Of a DNA stretch of 64,000 nucleotides, positions 46,554-58,072 are shown piece by piece (position 1 is the first letter of the stretch; each line of letters starts with the position of its first letter). Both the position numbers and the translations under genes were made by a program. The stretch comes from Parastagonospora avenae f. sp. tritici 18332-5 (Eukaryota > Ascomycota > Dothideomycetes > Pleosporales > Phaeosphaeriaceae). The stretch spans positions 1-64,000 of the forward strand of contig JAFJTR010000050.1 of the NCBI GenBank assembly GCA_022559985.1, in the 5' to 3' direction. Under the pieces are notes generated by a model. The model was not told where the DNA came from, did no database searches, and saw only the letters and a list, made by a program, of their open reading frames with translations.

Positions 46554-47502
46554 TGTGGCTGATGTGGAGGGGTAGTAGAAGAATTAAGGCCGTGTGTCGC
46601 GGGAGGGAAAGAACGACTAAAGTGCGCTGCCGATCAGACTTGTTTGGAAGTAGGCGGAGTCGTCGTTATAAGGCTCGCGGGCTCGCGCAGGCGCGCGGGA
46701 GAAGTGTGATAACTGAGGGGTCCAGGTGCAGCGCACAACACAGCGGCTATCGAAACCGTCTTTGATACGAGCGAGAGGGAGATTTGCAAGAGTGCTTCAC
46801 GATGCAGCGCGCAAATCCTGAAAGCAACTTATAACAAGCGATTGACAGTGTGACGCTATGCACAGGACAAAAAGCGGTCGTCTTTGGCTGTCTTCGCGGG
46901 CTCCGTGAGGCATGGTGGGGTAACTCACCAGTAAAACGCGTGGACAAGGGACGCCCCAAACTGTTTCGAGTCTTCCAGGGCTGACTTGGGAGCTTTAGCC
47001 ACAGCCTTTGACCGCTCCGCCCCATGCGTCTTTGTACCTGGCATTAGGTAGACGTATTGTCGTCATCTTTGACGGGCACGGCATGTTGCTACTACACGTA
47101 TTCCTGATGCATAGGATTATACGAAGGATCATGAAAAGAAACTTGCAATAGTGAACAGTGTGATCTTATTCCCGTTCTGCACATTGTGTCCGTTTTGCGC
47201 ATCCTGCGGCTATAAGCCGCGCACCCGTCTACAAAAAGAGTATTGACAGAGCAAGTATCAATCATCGCGCCTTCCTAATCCAGGCGTGACCGACCCGTGC
47301 CCACACACGCTGCGCTTTTAGAGTCTACCTATTCCAGCTTCCTATGCAAGCAAATTAGAGGTATCATATCCCAGTCAAACGCCAATGCCGCCATGCCGAC
47401 CGCGCCGCATGCCGCGGAACAAACGAAGCCCACTGACATCTCGCTAACCCCAGTAAACGCCGGTAAATTCCCATCGTTGAACCATCAACTTTTGCACTCG
47501 CG
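46554..47502. other. Intergenic, about 950 bp
   Basis: 5' region of the MAPK gene and 3' region of the protease-like gene. Purine-rich sequence near 46560-46620 probably belongs to the MAPK leader. No gene or repeat was recognised; the frame 47297-47857 (+) is mostly antisense to the protease-like gene tail. Confidence 0.4.
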
Positions 47503-49704
47503 TCATGACTCGTACGAGAACCGCCGCCGGGACGTGTCGTCTGTGGGCCCCTCCAAGGGTGAGATGGGAGACAAAAGCGAGTCTTCCGCCTGTCCATCTC
47601 GTGGACGGTATGGCGGCAACTGGAAGAATGTGTCGGCGCTCTCTAGGAAAGCACCATCTCTTGGCGCTCGCGGAGTAACGGGCGACACATTGGTGTTGCT
47701 AGGCAGTCTTGAATCCACCACTGCAATCTCTGATGCAGATATTGGAGCTAGTCTGCGTGGAGCTTCTTGCAGTCCAGGCGATATGGCTGGTGAATGCGGG
47801 TCTACGCCATTGTACAGTCGCTCCCGGACGACCATCGACTCTTTTTCGGAAAGCTGACGACCGTCGGCTTCCTTGGGCTCGGGAATGCACCCGGGCATCT
47901 CGTAGATTTGTCGCTCGTTGTTCTCTACTTCGTTGATGATATGTGGTTCCTTCTCTTGCGCACCGGTTGCTAATTCATGTTGGACGGGCTGTCCTGCGGG
48001 CAGTTCTGCCTTCGGGAAGATACTCATGCCCGTCTCGCTCTCCTGTGTTGGCGACACAGGTGGCTCTTCCTGTTCCCCTGGAGTTACTTTCTTCACAAGG
48101 GCAGCAGCAGCGACTTCTGCTTCATACTTCGCTTTGATGGCCGCCAACTTCTGCTGGTGGCGCCTCCGCCAGAACCACCAACCTATTGCCATCATAATGA
48201 GCGCGAACACGAATCCACCCCCAAGTGCAATGCCAATGATGGCGGCTGTAGGCAAGGGTTTCTTCGGGGCTGAAAAAGGGTCCTGTAAGGAGTATTGAGG
48301 AGAGACGATTGCAGAAATGGCTGACTCCCTGCCCCAGGTCCAGTCGACCGCGGAAATAGAGAAGTTTTCGCGTTCCCAATCTACGGTCAAATACGCCTCT
48401 TGCAAGAATGTTCTCCCCAGCACCCATTGGCTTGAGTTTCCGCCTTGTCTGATAGGGAAATACTTGCTCTTCTGCCCGAGACCCCTGTACGGTGGTGACG
48501 CTTCCAAGTCAAATGCGGCGTATGGTAGTGTGATCTGCATGGTGGCGTCCGTGCTGTACTTCTGACCGAGCGTGAAGGTAATGTTAGGGCTTTGCGCTAG
48601 TAAACTCTGGTGAAGAGTATCATCGACGAGATACAAATTCGTCTTGGCGTCGTACTTGAGCCCGAAAGCATCTTCGAAAGCTTTGCATACCTCAAGCGGC
48701 AGCCACATCTCAGCGATTGTGGAATCGATGAACATGTTTAGGTCGACCTGTTTCAAGAGATCGATGCCTTGTTTGGTGGCAGTGTCGGCCGTCAGACCAG
48801 CAACACCCACGACAAGATCGCGCTCGTTGTCGGGTGCAAAGATAAAGGTCAGGTTGTTGGGGATGAGTCTGGATGCGTCATATCCTCCAAGCGTCAAGCT
48901 TCCGAGAAAATCATTGCCATCAACGGAGCCTACTCGTGTTAGCATAATTCATGCTTGAGACATGGACATCAACGTACGGTATGGTGCACCAGCAGTATAT
49001 CCGAAGGAAAGACTGGGTATGCTTTTCTGCTCAAAGAGACCAGTCATAAAACTAGGCACGGGGTCCTCGAAGACAGAGAAGTTGGTGGGCTTGGGGTGCA
49101 TGCCGAGATGGCCCATCCAGAAGTTGGACGACACGAGAGTGCCGATGATGGTGCTCTGGAGAGACGGACCCTTCTCGCCCGCCTGCCCCAGGCCAACATA
49201 GTCGAAACCGAACAGGCCGTTGCCCTCGAGCCCAATCCACTTCTCGAGCCACAACCGGTAGTAGCCCTTCTGGGTCCAGGATGTCGAAAGCGTCTGATTG
49301 AACAGGCGCCCGCGGGTGGACTCACAGTCGGCATTGAGCTGATTGTACTGCACAATGCTGCCCGTGGCGTCGGTGATGTTCTGCAGACATGCTTGGCGGT
49401 TGATGACCCAGATCTGCTGGCTTGCTGTGGAGACCTGGACGCGGACGTTGCTGGCTGGCTCGCCAACCATCAGACTAAAGGTGCTCCAGTGCCCATCGAT
49501 GCCAGACTCGAAGCCCTGATCCGGTGCAACGCGCACAGGAGCGGGCACCGACGCGACGCCTGGCAGCAGCTTGTAGCCCGGCGTGTTGGAGATGTTCGCT
49601 GGAACATAGTCGGTGGCGGTGCATGGTGCGAACAGCGTGGTAGCGGCAAGGGCGCAAATGGTCGTGAAGATGGCGCGCTGGCCTGGGAAAGGACCTCGAA
49701 CCAT
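47503..49704 (-). CDS. Membrane-anchored aspartic-protease-like (A1 fold) protein lacking catalytic Asp
   Basis: Exons 48978-49704 and 47503-48929 with a 48-bp intron ending GAGTAG; 717 aa. A signal peptide/anchor (FTTICALAATTLFAPCTA) precedes a pepsin-like fold: HWSTFSLMVGEPASNVRVQV, GLLGFDYVGLG-type turn, GSLTLGGYD, and the C-lobe. The first active site, normally DTGSS, reads VSTASQQIWV, so the Asp is Ser92. The second reads FIDSTIAEMWLP, keeping Asp but not the DTG/DSG glycine. It is therefore unlikely to be an active protease. One transmembrane segment (about 470-495: AAIIGIALGGGFVFALIMMA) is followed by RRRH and a cytosolic tail of about 220 residues rich in Pro, Glu and Ser/Thr-Pro. Architecture is that of a cell-surface receptor or sensor with a protease-like ectodomain (inference). 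Many N-glycosylation sequons are present. Confidence 0.9.
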
Positions 49705-51276
49705 GGTGGCCCGTGACTAAGCGGCGACGGCAGAGGTAGAGCAAAGGCGCGACAGATGCCTCGCACTCTCAACCACAACGGCAGTGAGGAGCATCACCAG
49801 GCAAAGGCAACATGGTCTGTCCCCGCCGGCAGCACGAGGATGAAGCAGAAGACACGGACGACACCAGCGAGCGACACCACCTGGACAGTGTTGAGATGAG
49901 CCGACTCTGTACAGATTGGCCGCGGACCCTGGATCAGCAGCGGGCCAAGGCCTATATTGCATTGGTTCTGGCTCCCTGTTCTCCACGTCTAACGATGTTT
50001 GTCCATTTCTCCAGCGCTGCGCCCTCGTTACACTGTTGCAGCTCATCGCGTCCGCGAGTCACCGCATCACGCACGTCCGCGTTCTGTGCAGAAGACGCCC
50101 TCCCTCGCATGCCTCTGGCCTCTGGAGTCTGCCCTGCCGCGTCATGGTGTCGCGGCAGCAAGGTTGGCGGTGCTGCCGTGCTCCAGCTCTAAGACGCCCT
50201 CAGCACCCCTCGGCGAGAGACTACCCGTCGCTTTCACCCGGCACTTCTTCCGCAGCATCATTAATGAGCGCGCAAGCGCTCGAGTGCCGTGGACTGCGGC
50301 CAGCCCCTCGTTTCAGCGGAACTGCTTTAACCACCCGTTCACGCAATCTGTGGAGGGGCAGGTGGGCGCCCCAGACCATGCGGCATGGCGCTGAGGCTGC
50401 CGCCGAGAGGCTTTTCGGCGCGCACATGTCCGCACATCTGCTGCCACATCGACTGCAAGAGGCAGCCAGGAATTGCGTCTCCAGCTCCATCATGCCTCTC
50501 GCTACGGCTGACCACATGCGGTTGGCGGATTGGCGCAACAGGTTCCAGCTCCTTCCGATCTGCGTGCTCGACAGGGCGAAATCCTTCAGACCATGCAATG
50601 GGCCCAGGATGTCTTGTCCCATAGTATTGGCGTGCTGCCCCATTGGTCCACCAGCTGACCTGCATATCGTGAACGTGGCATCCCAATCTCCTCCAAGAGC
50701 CGCAACAAAAGAAACTTGTCCAGTGGCTAACGTAGCGCATGAAGCGCAATCAAACCTTCTCAAAAACTGAGAGAGCATCAGGAGCATGGAAGGAATGTGG
50801 ATAGTCGCACAAATACAAGCAACCGCGCTTTGTGGCTTGTGTCCCCACACCTCCCAGTAGAGGCTTTGGCACTTTGGACCTGCAGTCAACTGTCAGCCGC
50901 ACCATGTAAGATACACCCAAAAGGTATGCTGTCTGCGAATCCTTCGACGAGTAATTGGTGGAATCGCCTTTTACACGTGGTGACATTCATCTAGTCTCAA
51001 GTCGCTTGTACTGAGTGCCATGTAAGTTACGTTCTGCCTCGGCCTTCGTGAAATCGACTTGGGCCCAGTCCTTCCCGCGTTGATCGCGCTTGCACCGTCG
51101 CCTCTCGACGGGACCATCGAGTGACGGTCCCGTCGGTCGGAGCCAGAGAGCGTTGACCCGCTTCTTAATTGCCCCTGGCTGCACTCGCTTGCCATCTTTT
51201 CGCTCGAACGACTCTGTCGTTACGACGCACGTTACTCTGCGTAAAGTGCATGCGTGAGCAGCACTTTGCGAAAGGC
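49705..51276. promoter_or_regulatory. Divergent intergenic region, protease-like / repeat surface protein
   Basis: About 1.6 kb between two divergently transcribed surface-protein genes. Some frames are open on both strands at 49900-50890 but carry no recognisable motif, so I call no gene. It presumably contains the promoters of both neighbours; individual sites could not be supported. Confidence 0.4.
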
Positions 51277-54069
51277 ATGTCACTACATATTTTTTTTGCC
51301 GCAGCCTGGTTCGCCTCAAGCACTGCAGCAGCAGTGTTCCATGATCGTGGTAGCGCGAATTATAGTGGTGAGATCGATCCCGGGAGGCTTCGTATTTGCG
51401 CATGCTAATCAAGCCATGCAGCCCCATATTCAAATGTTACTGCTTTAACAAGTCGGTTCTTGGTTGCTACTTCTACACATCTACCAGCAGCAGCATCATC
51501 TTCGAGTATCGCGTCCGACGAATATGGATACGCGCACCCAAGCGGAGCGCGATCGAGTGGATCGGCATTTTCAATCATCAAATTGAATACAACACAACCA
51601 GGATCCAATGCGTCAATCAATTCCACATCGCTCGAATCCGGCTCATGGTCCAATAACACACTACGGGAGCCAACTCGTAACTCGAACGCATCATGCACCA
51701 TCAACATACCCAGTGCAAGTATCGATTACTGGTACCCGGCCACATACTCGCATCCGGTTGCCACAATAACCTCGCAATATGCAAATTTCTCGGAAGCGAT
51801 TTCTTACACATTAATATCGGCAACCAAGACTTTTGACATTGACAGCGCTCTTGTCTCTGACTTTGCCTGTACAATGGCTTACTCCCCGTTAGCGGGGACG
51901 GACTGGACGTACACGTTCTGTTTGAACTATAGCGAAAAGCCCACAGCGGCCTCGACATCACTCGTTTACAGAACAGCGGCCGTGCCGTTTCCTCCCGGCG
52001 GCATCATTCCCATGTCAGATGTTGGCCTGTACGACATCTATATCGACATGCCTTTAGCGACACGCACCGTTACCATTGCGCCTAATAGCACCACTGAGCA
52101 AGTCTCGGCAACCCCGTTTGTATACTTCACTGCATACGAGATTGAGCACGCAAGCTCCACAGAAACTGTCAGACTACCATCTGCTCACGTGTACCCGTAT
52201 TGGGTGAAAGATATCCAGCATGAAGCTGTAGCATCAGGATCCCTTCCAGAGGGATTTCTGCAGCAGATCACTCAAACAGATTGTGATTCTGGACATCTTC
52301 TGGCCACCGTAGAAGTTTTGATCGTCGTAGATCTGTACTATGTAAACCTCCCTAATTGGAATCCAAATCTGATTCACTTTGAGTCAACAGCTGTTGGGTG
52401 GGATGACTTCAACATCAACAACGACGGTACAACAGAGGGGATGCCCTTGACTATGGATGATTGGCATCTTCCCGGTGATGCAGCCCAGCCAACACCACAC
52501 CCCAACAGTCGTCCCGGCGCGAGCCCTGTTCATGCAACAGCAGACAGTAACGTCAACACTAACCAACGGGGTCCTAATGGCAACGAGGCGCAAGATCAGA
52601 ACCTACCGCAGCCAACTAATGTCATTGTGGGCAGCGTTGGGTCTTTACCGGTAGTCATCGAACCGTCATCTGTGGTAGTCATCGGCTCGCAAACACTGCA
52701 ACCAGGAGGACCAGCAGTCGTTGTAGGGGGTGTTACTCCCATCTCACTAGTCCCTTCCGCGACAGCTATCGTAGTGGGCGGTTCAACAACTTTACTGCTA
52801 CCGCAAGTTTTTGGCAATCCTCCTCCACGACCTCCGCCAGTGCTGACGATAGGATCCTCGACATTGACAGCAAATGCTGCCACCCAATTCCTCGTTGCAC
52901 CGGGTCAAACTTTAACACCAGGGGGAACGGCGACTGTCGATGGTGTCATAGTCAGCTTGGCTCCTTCTGCATCGTTTGTGGTCGTCGGTGGTTCAACCCA
53001 ATTCTTCCCAGTAGCAGGTCCCGGATGGACAAATATCGCCACACGGCGACCTAACATAGTCATCGGCGGAACTACCATCGTTGCTTTACCCTCGACGAGT
53101 GTCCCGGTCGGTGGTCAGAATCATGCCAAACCTGGCCCCAGTTTTGTCGTTGGGGGACAGACGCTTGCACCCGGAGGCGAAGCCATTACGGTCTCGGGCA
53201 CTACCATATCTCTTCTACCCGGAGGCTCTTCAATTATAGTTGATGGCGTAACTTCAGCAGTCGAAAACTCTCCAGCATCGAATGCCCAGCCCAGCATTGT
53301 CGTTGGCAATAGCGTCTTCTCTCCAATCTCGGGATCCGGGAGTGCATTTGTCATTGCTGGTCAGACATTGATTCCAGGAGGAGAGCCAATTACGGTTTCT
53401 GGCACAGTCATTTCCCTGGCACCCTGGGCATCGTTTGTGGTAGTAAACGGAGTCACTTCTACATTCGCCAATATCGCGGCTGCTCAAAACACTGCCGCTC
53501 CACTGCTTACCATCGGCAATAGTGTTTTCAAGCCGCTCCCTGGTACGGGAATAACTTATCTCATTGACTCCACCACCCTTACGCCTGGTGGAATTATCAC
53601 GGTCGCCGGCACCACCATTTCTCTGGCCCCTGGCGCAACAGCAATCGTCATCAACGGGCAGACCAGTTTCCTCAACCCCGGGACCCAGAATACATTCACA
53701 AATGCGCCTCTACTCACCGTCGGATCGCAGACATATACCGCCGTGTCTGGAACTACATATGTGGTCGATGGGCAGACGCTCACTCCAGGCGGTACGATCG
53801 TTGTGGATGGTACCACTGTAAGCCTCGCACCTGGGGCCACACAATTAGTATACGGCAGCTCGGGTCGTAGTACAACCACCGCACTCTTCCCAGCAGCCAC
53901 AACGTCTAGCCAAAGCATGACTGGTACGGTGGCAGCGAGCGCTCGACCTAGTGGAAGCGATGGGCAAGCGGCTACCACGAGCCAAAGAACGGGCTCTGCA
54001 TCGACCATGCGCATTGATTACTGTTTTTCGTCTTTCGTTCTCTTGACATTGTCACTGCTCCGTTTTTGA
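51277..54069 (+). CDS. Secreted, probably GPI-anchored surface protein with about six tandem repeats
   Basis: Exon 1 (51277-51367) encodes a signal peptide MSLHIFFAAAWFASSTAAA; a 54-bp intron (donor GTGAGA, branch GCTAATC, acceptor TGCAG) joins it in phase to exon 2 (51422-54069); 912 aa. Residues 30-340 are an N-glycosylation-rich domain of unknown fold with Cys and aromatic residues. After a Pro/Asn/Gln linker, residues 450-840 hold six imperfect repeats of about 55-80 residues, each with QTLxPGG followed by ITVxGTxISLxPGA and a VVxGxT ending, all beta-prone and nearly free of Cys. The C-terminus is Ser/Thr-rich, then hydrophobic (YCFSSFVLLTLSLLRF), as for GPI attachment. Such repeat proteins usually act in adhesion or wall coating; no ligand is known. 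It is divergent from the protease-like surface gene. Confidence 0.87.
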
Positions 54070-54434
54070 GCACTCTAGCGATGCATCGAGCATGGAGTTT
54101 TGAGGAGGATTAATACTTTTGGGAACAGGCGTTTTGTTTCTCGGACTGAGATACCATTGGGTCATGGGAAACGTTGCTTTAAAGTAAGCGGGCGGGATTT
54201 TGCGGTCATAGTCTGACGTACTTGCATGGCTCATACTTGGTACATTACAAATAAGCCCAATAATAATATGGGGACGACTGCGAGGGCATCCTCGTGCTGT
54301 TCTCATCATAGCATCTTACAAAATCTCCAGAAGGACATAGCATACTCCATCAATTACCAGAATATCATAGCATCAAAACAAATTCACTCCTACATATACG
54401 CATCTCTCCCTTCCCGTAAAATCTCCCCACCGCG
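54070..54434. other. Intergenic, 365 bp
   Basis: 3' region of the repeat surface protein and leader of the RNase III-like gene. AT-rich stretch 54240-54400; no gene or distinct signal. Confidence 0.4.
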
Positions 54435-54920
54435 ATGGCCACCCAATCACTCCACATCTCCACCCTCAAACTCTCCGCCTGCGAATCCCTCCTCTCCTAC
54501 ACCTTCACCATCCCCCTCCTCCTGCTCTCCGCCCTCAACAACACCAGCCTGCCCCTCATCTACAACGCCGAAATCCACATCCTTCAGCGCAACGACGCCC
54601 TCGCCGTTCTCGGAGACACGCGCATGGACGCCGTGCTATGTCGCTGGTGGTGGGACGCAGATGCTCAGCGGGTGAAAGGCCAGTGGAGTCAGGCGCGCCT
54701 TGACTTGTGCGGGAATGCGGCGCTCGTGGGGCTTGGTAGGCGGCTTGGTGTTGATGTGTGTGTGTGTGTGATTAAGAATCCGGGGACGGTGGTGGTGTTG
54801 GATATGATGGTCGCTACGGCTGTGGAGGCGCTGATGGGGGTGGTGTATTTGGATGGTGGGGAAGAGGCGTTGGAGGGGTTTATGAAGACGTTGGGGTTTG
54901 GGGAGCATCAGTTCTTGTGA
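54435..54920 (+). CDS. Single-domain RNase III-like protein with altered active site
   Basis: A single exon of 161 aa. The sequence follows the RNase III helical fold: ESLLSYTFTIPLLLLSALNN (helix 1), YNAEIHILQRNDALAVLGDT (signature helix), CGNAALVGLGRRLGVDVCVC, and MVATAVEALMGVVYLDGGEEAL (second signature). In active enzymes the signature helix reads ERLEFLGD. Here the second Glu is Val (LAVLGD) while Asp and the later Glu of VEAL are kept. There is no double-stranded RNA-binding domain, no Dicer helicase and no signal peptide. This resembles small fungal RNase III-fold proteins of unknown role; catalytic activity is doubtful. A (TG)n microsatellite near 54752-54769 is inside the gene and encodes VDVCVCV. 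Confidence 0.7.
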   Translation: MATQSLHISTLKLSACESLLSYTFTIPLLLLSALNNTSLPLIYNAEIHILQRNDALAVLGDTRMDAVLCRWWWDADAQRVKGQWSQARLDLCGNAALVGLGRRLGVDVCVCVIKNPGTVVVLDMMVATAVEALMGVVYLDGGEEALEGFMKTLGFGEHQFL

Positions 54921-55024
54921 GTAAGTCTGGAAGCGAATGAGGTTTTTGGAGAAAAGAAGTAGTGTGCACGATTTGCGAAGGATCATTGCTGGGTGATTGT
55001 TGTGATGAATATGACATTTTGGTT

Positions 55025-57133
55025 CTATCGAATGTACTTTCGACGTACGGGGGGTCCCAGACAAAGCTCGGGGTGCCGTTTACGTGAGTGCTTCAAGAGA
55101 GCGTCTGGTCGTAAGAATGTCTTCTCACACGTACCACAACGATACTCTTTGCTTCCATCGCGAGTAGCGTGTTTCTGCCGCACGTGCCTACTCAGATTTC
55201 CCCGACGATATCTACCTGTAAAGGTCAAGGGACAACCTGGGACAGAGCAAAGAAGAGCATCAGCCTCACATGAGGACGTGATGCTCAGCGATGACGACGT
55301 TGACGTTCTGGACATGCTAGATGCATCTGAGGTTTTTGACGAATACGCATACTTTTCAGATACTTGCAAATGGTCTGAACGGGACCGTAGCACAGCTCTC
55401 GAAGACGCCATGTCCGGATCTAGAAATATAGGATAAAATTCGAGGGAAGGAGATCCTTCGTGTCGTGTTGTTGCAAGCTGTTCACTTTGGTCCCGTGGAG
55501 GGCGTGCTGACATAACTGAGTCTACCAAACCATCATCATGCTGGTCATGCGAGGCTTCGGATGTCCGAGAGTCTTCCAGGTAAGGATTCCACAGTGGCTC
55601 GGAAGTAAAATCAAATGTTCGCCAAGGTGGTTTATCCATGCATCTAGATGATGATTTATAATCCCAAAGACCGGGGTCCCATGGACTGTCTGAGAAATCT
55701 CTGTACTTAAGTTAGGATAATCTACACAGCAGCGAAGGGAAACCCACGATGCGTTGGGCTTTGGGAGCAACCGATTCCAGAGATTTGACGACATGGGGTC
55801 CGTGTTGATATGTCCAATCTGGTCTCTATATTCCACGATCTGATTCGCAACCAGGTCTAGTCTGTCTGTGGTGTCCCTCGGGTGCTCGAAAGTCGTGTTG
55901 TCAGCTTGCGGTCGGGATACCAGTCTATTGAGCGGGTCTCGTTTCTACTATCCATATCAGTCAGAAATGCTTCAAAGAGCAGCGTGTATTGCCTTACGTT
56001 CAAGGAGCGTCCGGAATCGGGCAAAACATCTGGCCACATGCCCATAGCCTGTGATGGCGATGATCGATGGGAGACTGTATGCGTACTCGAGCCTGATTGC
56101 TCACTAGAATCGCCGGGAACAAAGTTTGGTCGCTCTTCTAGAGCTGATGGGCTCTGTGGCGTGATGTTGCCCTCATGGTCTACTTGTTGGGTAGGGGCCG
56201 CGAAGCTCTCTTCAAGTTGCGTCAGCACAAGAAAGCCAAAGCGAAGAGGATCCTTACTGGGTCGCATAAGCTGGGTCATGTTCTTGCTGGCCAAGATGTT
56301 TTTGCAGAAGACAGGATAGTATGCATCGGCTGCGGCACCCCGCCTTTGGTTTCTCACATTGTCGCAGCTCCGAACGTGCTCAGCGAAAACGCATTCGTCG
56401 AGGAAGTCATCATGGCAGATGGTACATTGTTGGAGGAAGCTGCAATGTACTCGTTGTCCTCTACCAGGTCTTATCAGATGTGTGCGCAACTGCGATAAGT
56501 TCTTCGCTTTGTGGCCATCACAGGTACGTGGTAACTTGTGTTGCGTCTGGTAAACGAAGATTGGACACTCGTACATTGTAGGATGTAGCCTTTTAGCGCC
56601 TTTAGTCTTTCTTGGTCTCAAGGAGTGGCCTGGTTGGGGAGAACCAAGAGTAAAAGAAGGTCCAGGTGTTTTCGTCAATGATCCGGTGCTCGGTGCTGGG
56701 GAAGTAAAATTGCCAATCGCATCCCCCGGCGCCAAATGCCAGACCTCAGGATGACTGGTCGATATTACATTAGTAGGTGGATCAGTCCGCAGGTTGGATG
56801 CCGTGCCAATAGTGGCAGTATATAAAGTCTGTCATAGCGATGAGTGACAAGAAATACGCAGATTAATGGGGATAATACCTGCGGCGTCTGTGTGCTAGAG
56901 AATGTATCCAGGGAGTCACTGGCATACGGTGGCTGCGTGTGGCCTGGCGTACCAGTTTGCCAGCCAGAAAAGTAGTCTGTTGGATTTGATGGTACTAGCG
57001 AATAGGGAAGATCGAGCGGCGGGTACAGTGTGTCAAAGTTCGAAAGGTCGTCCTTAAGGGTGGAATTTGATGGAAATATTGTTGGAGGACCCTCTATACA
57101 TTGTGAAGGACTCATTGATCCCTCGTCTTTCAT
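55025..57133 (-). CDS. C2H2 zinc finger protein, likely transcription regulator
   Basis: Four exons, phases verified: 56879-57133, 55998-56828, 55748-55944, 55025-55700; 652 aa. The N-terminal region is Ser/Pro/Tyr-rich. A Cys/His-rich middle block (about 130-230) contains YECPIFVYQTQHKLPRTCDG, LSQLRTHLIRPG and CTICHDDFLDECVFAEHVRSC, a degenerate zinc-binding region typical of a fungal family whose fingers are predicted by C2H2 models. Two clear C2H2 fingers occur at the C-terminus: CSVPGCPLTF...HVRQKH (Cys-x4-Cys) and CGTCEKTFLRPDALLKHSRKRH (Cys-x2-Cys). An intron ends AGTACAG with branch CCTAAC. Small separate frames at 55522-55836 and 55025-55639 are parts of this gene, not separate genes. 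DNA target unknown. Confidence 0.85.
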
Positions 57134-58072
57134 GCTGTATGTGATAGTGAAGGACCTCGAAGGACCTCGAAGACGGACAAGTCGACGACTTTAAAGACAC
57201 CAAATCGCACTTGATAGGCTGTTCACTTGTTGACAAGCCAATGGCTTGCATGTCTGCAGGTTTGTCCAATAGTTTACTTGTTCACTTGTTCAGCTGAATG
57301 ATTTACAGCGCCAATAACCTCATGCATGCCCGACCCACCGTCTTCAGCCACTGCCTTGGGTTATTGGTCGATATCGCTGTCCCGTCTCGCTTGTACATGC
57401 ACGAGATCAGGCCGAAACATATCTGGGGACGGCCCTGGTGGCCTCACCCATTCTCGTGCCTGTCCTTTGTTTGTACACTTTCGAGGAAGGTCAGTCGTAG
57501 ACTTATGGAGCTGATGGAGGCGTAAGTTGTAACTGTGATAGTCTTCATGTGCACGCGAGAAGAACAGTGGTCAGGGGGCTTCGATGTGCCGCATGCATTG
57601 GGAGTAGTGCGAAGTCCATCGGCCACTGTGAGGTGAGATACCGGTGAGCCGTGTCTTGCTGGGGTAGATCCGGCTATACATCGCTTCATGTTGCTGTTTA
57701 GCGTTGCTCATTCAGAAGGGATCGAGTAATTGTAGCAACGTGTCAGCTCAGTTCGTGAGGTATCGCTCCATTCCGCAATTCTTGAGATGGCGTATCAGTA
57801 GTTCGTCATTGTACAGAGCTGTCCAGTGTGTTGCAGACTGCTACACATCGCTTGATGTTGCTGCTTGGCTTTGCTCGTTCGGGAGATTCAGTGCCTGCAG
57901 CAACGCGTCAGCTCAGTTCTCGTGGTATCGTTCCATTGTGCAATTCTTGAGTTGATGTATCACTAGTCAGTCGTTGTATAGAGCTGTCGAGTGTGTGACA
58001 AAGATTGTCAAATCCAGTGAAAATTGGGGTATCAAAATATGCAAGAACGCTCACGAACGCTGCAACGACACT
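57134..58072. other. Intergenic, about 940 bp with tandem duplication
   Basis: Promoter side of the C2H2 gene and 3' side of the Arp10-like gene. A short direct repeat GAAGGACCTC occurs twice near 57151-57172. The part 57678-58000 consists of a tandem duplication, listed separately. No coding frame is supported. Confidence 0.5.
57678..58000 (+). repeat. Tandem duplication, unit about 165 bp
   Basis: Unit 1 (from about 57678) and unit 2 (from about 57845) share ACATCGCTT, TGTTGCTG, GTCAGCTCAGTTC, GTGGTATCG/GAGGTATCG, CAATTCTTGAG and GAGCTGTC-AGTGTGT blocks in the same order with offsets of 167 to 165 bp. Identity is high but not perfect, with small indels. Neither unit has a conserved reading frame, so it is a non-coding duplication. 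Confidence 0.85.

Noticed and set aside
50221..50889. 222-codon minus-strand frame between the two surface genes
   Set aside because: No ATG-led conserved start, overlapped by an equally long plus-strand frame, and no recognisable domain.
55522..55836. Separate 104-codon gene
   Set aside because: Its first part is exon 3 of the spliced C2H2 gene; the rest reads through an intron.
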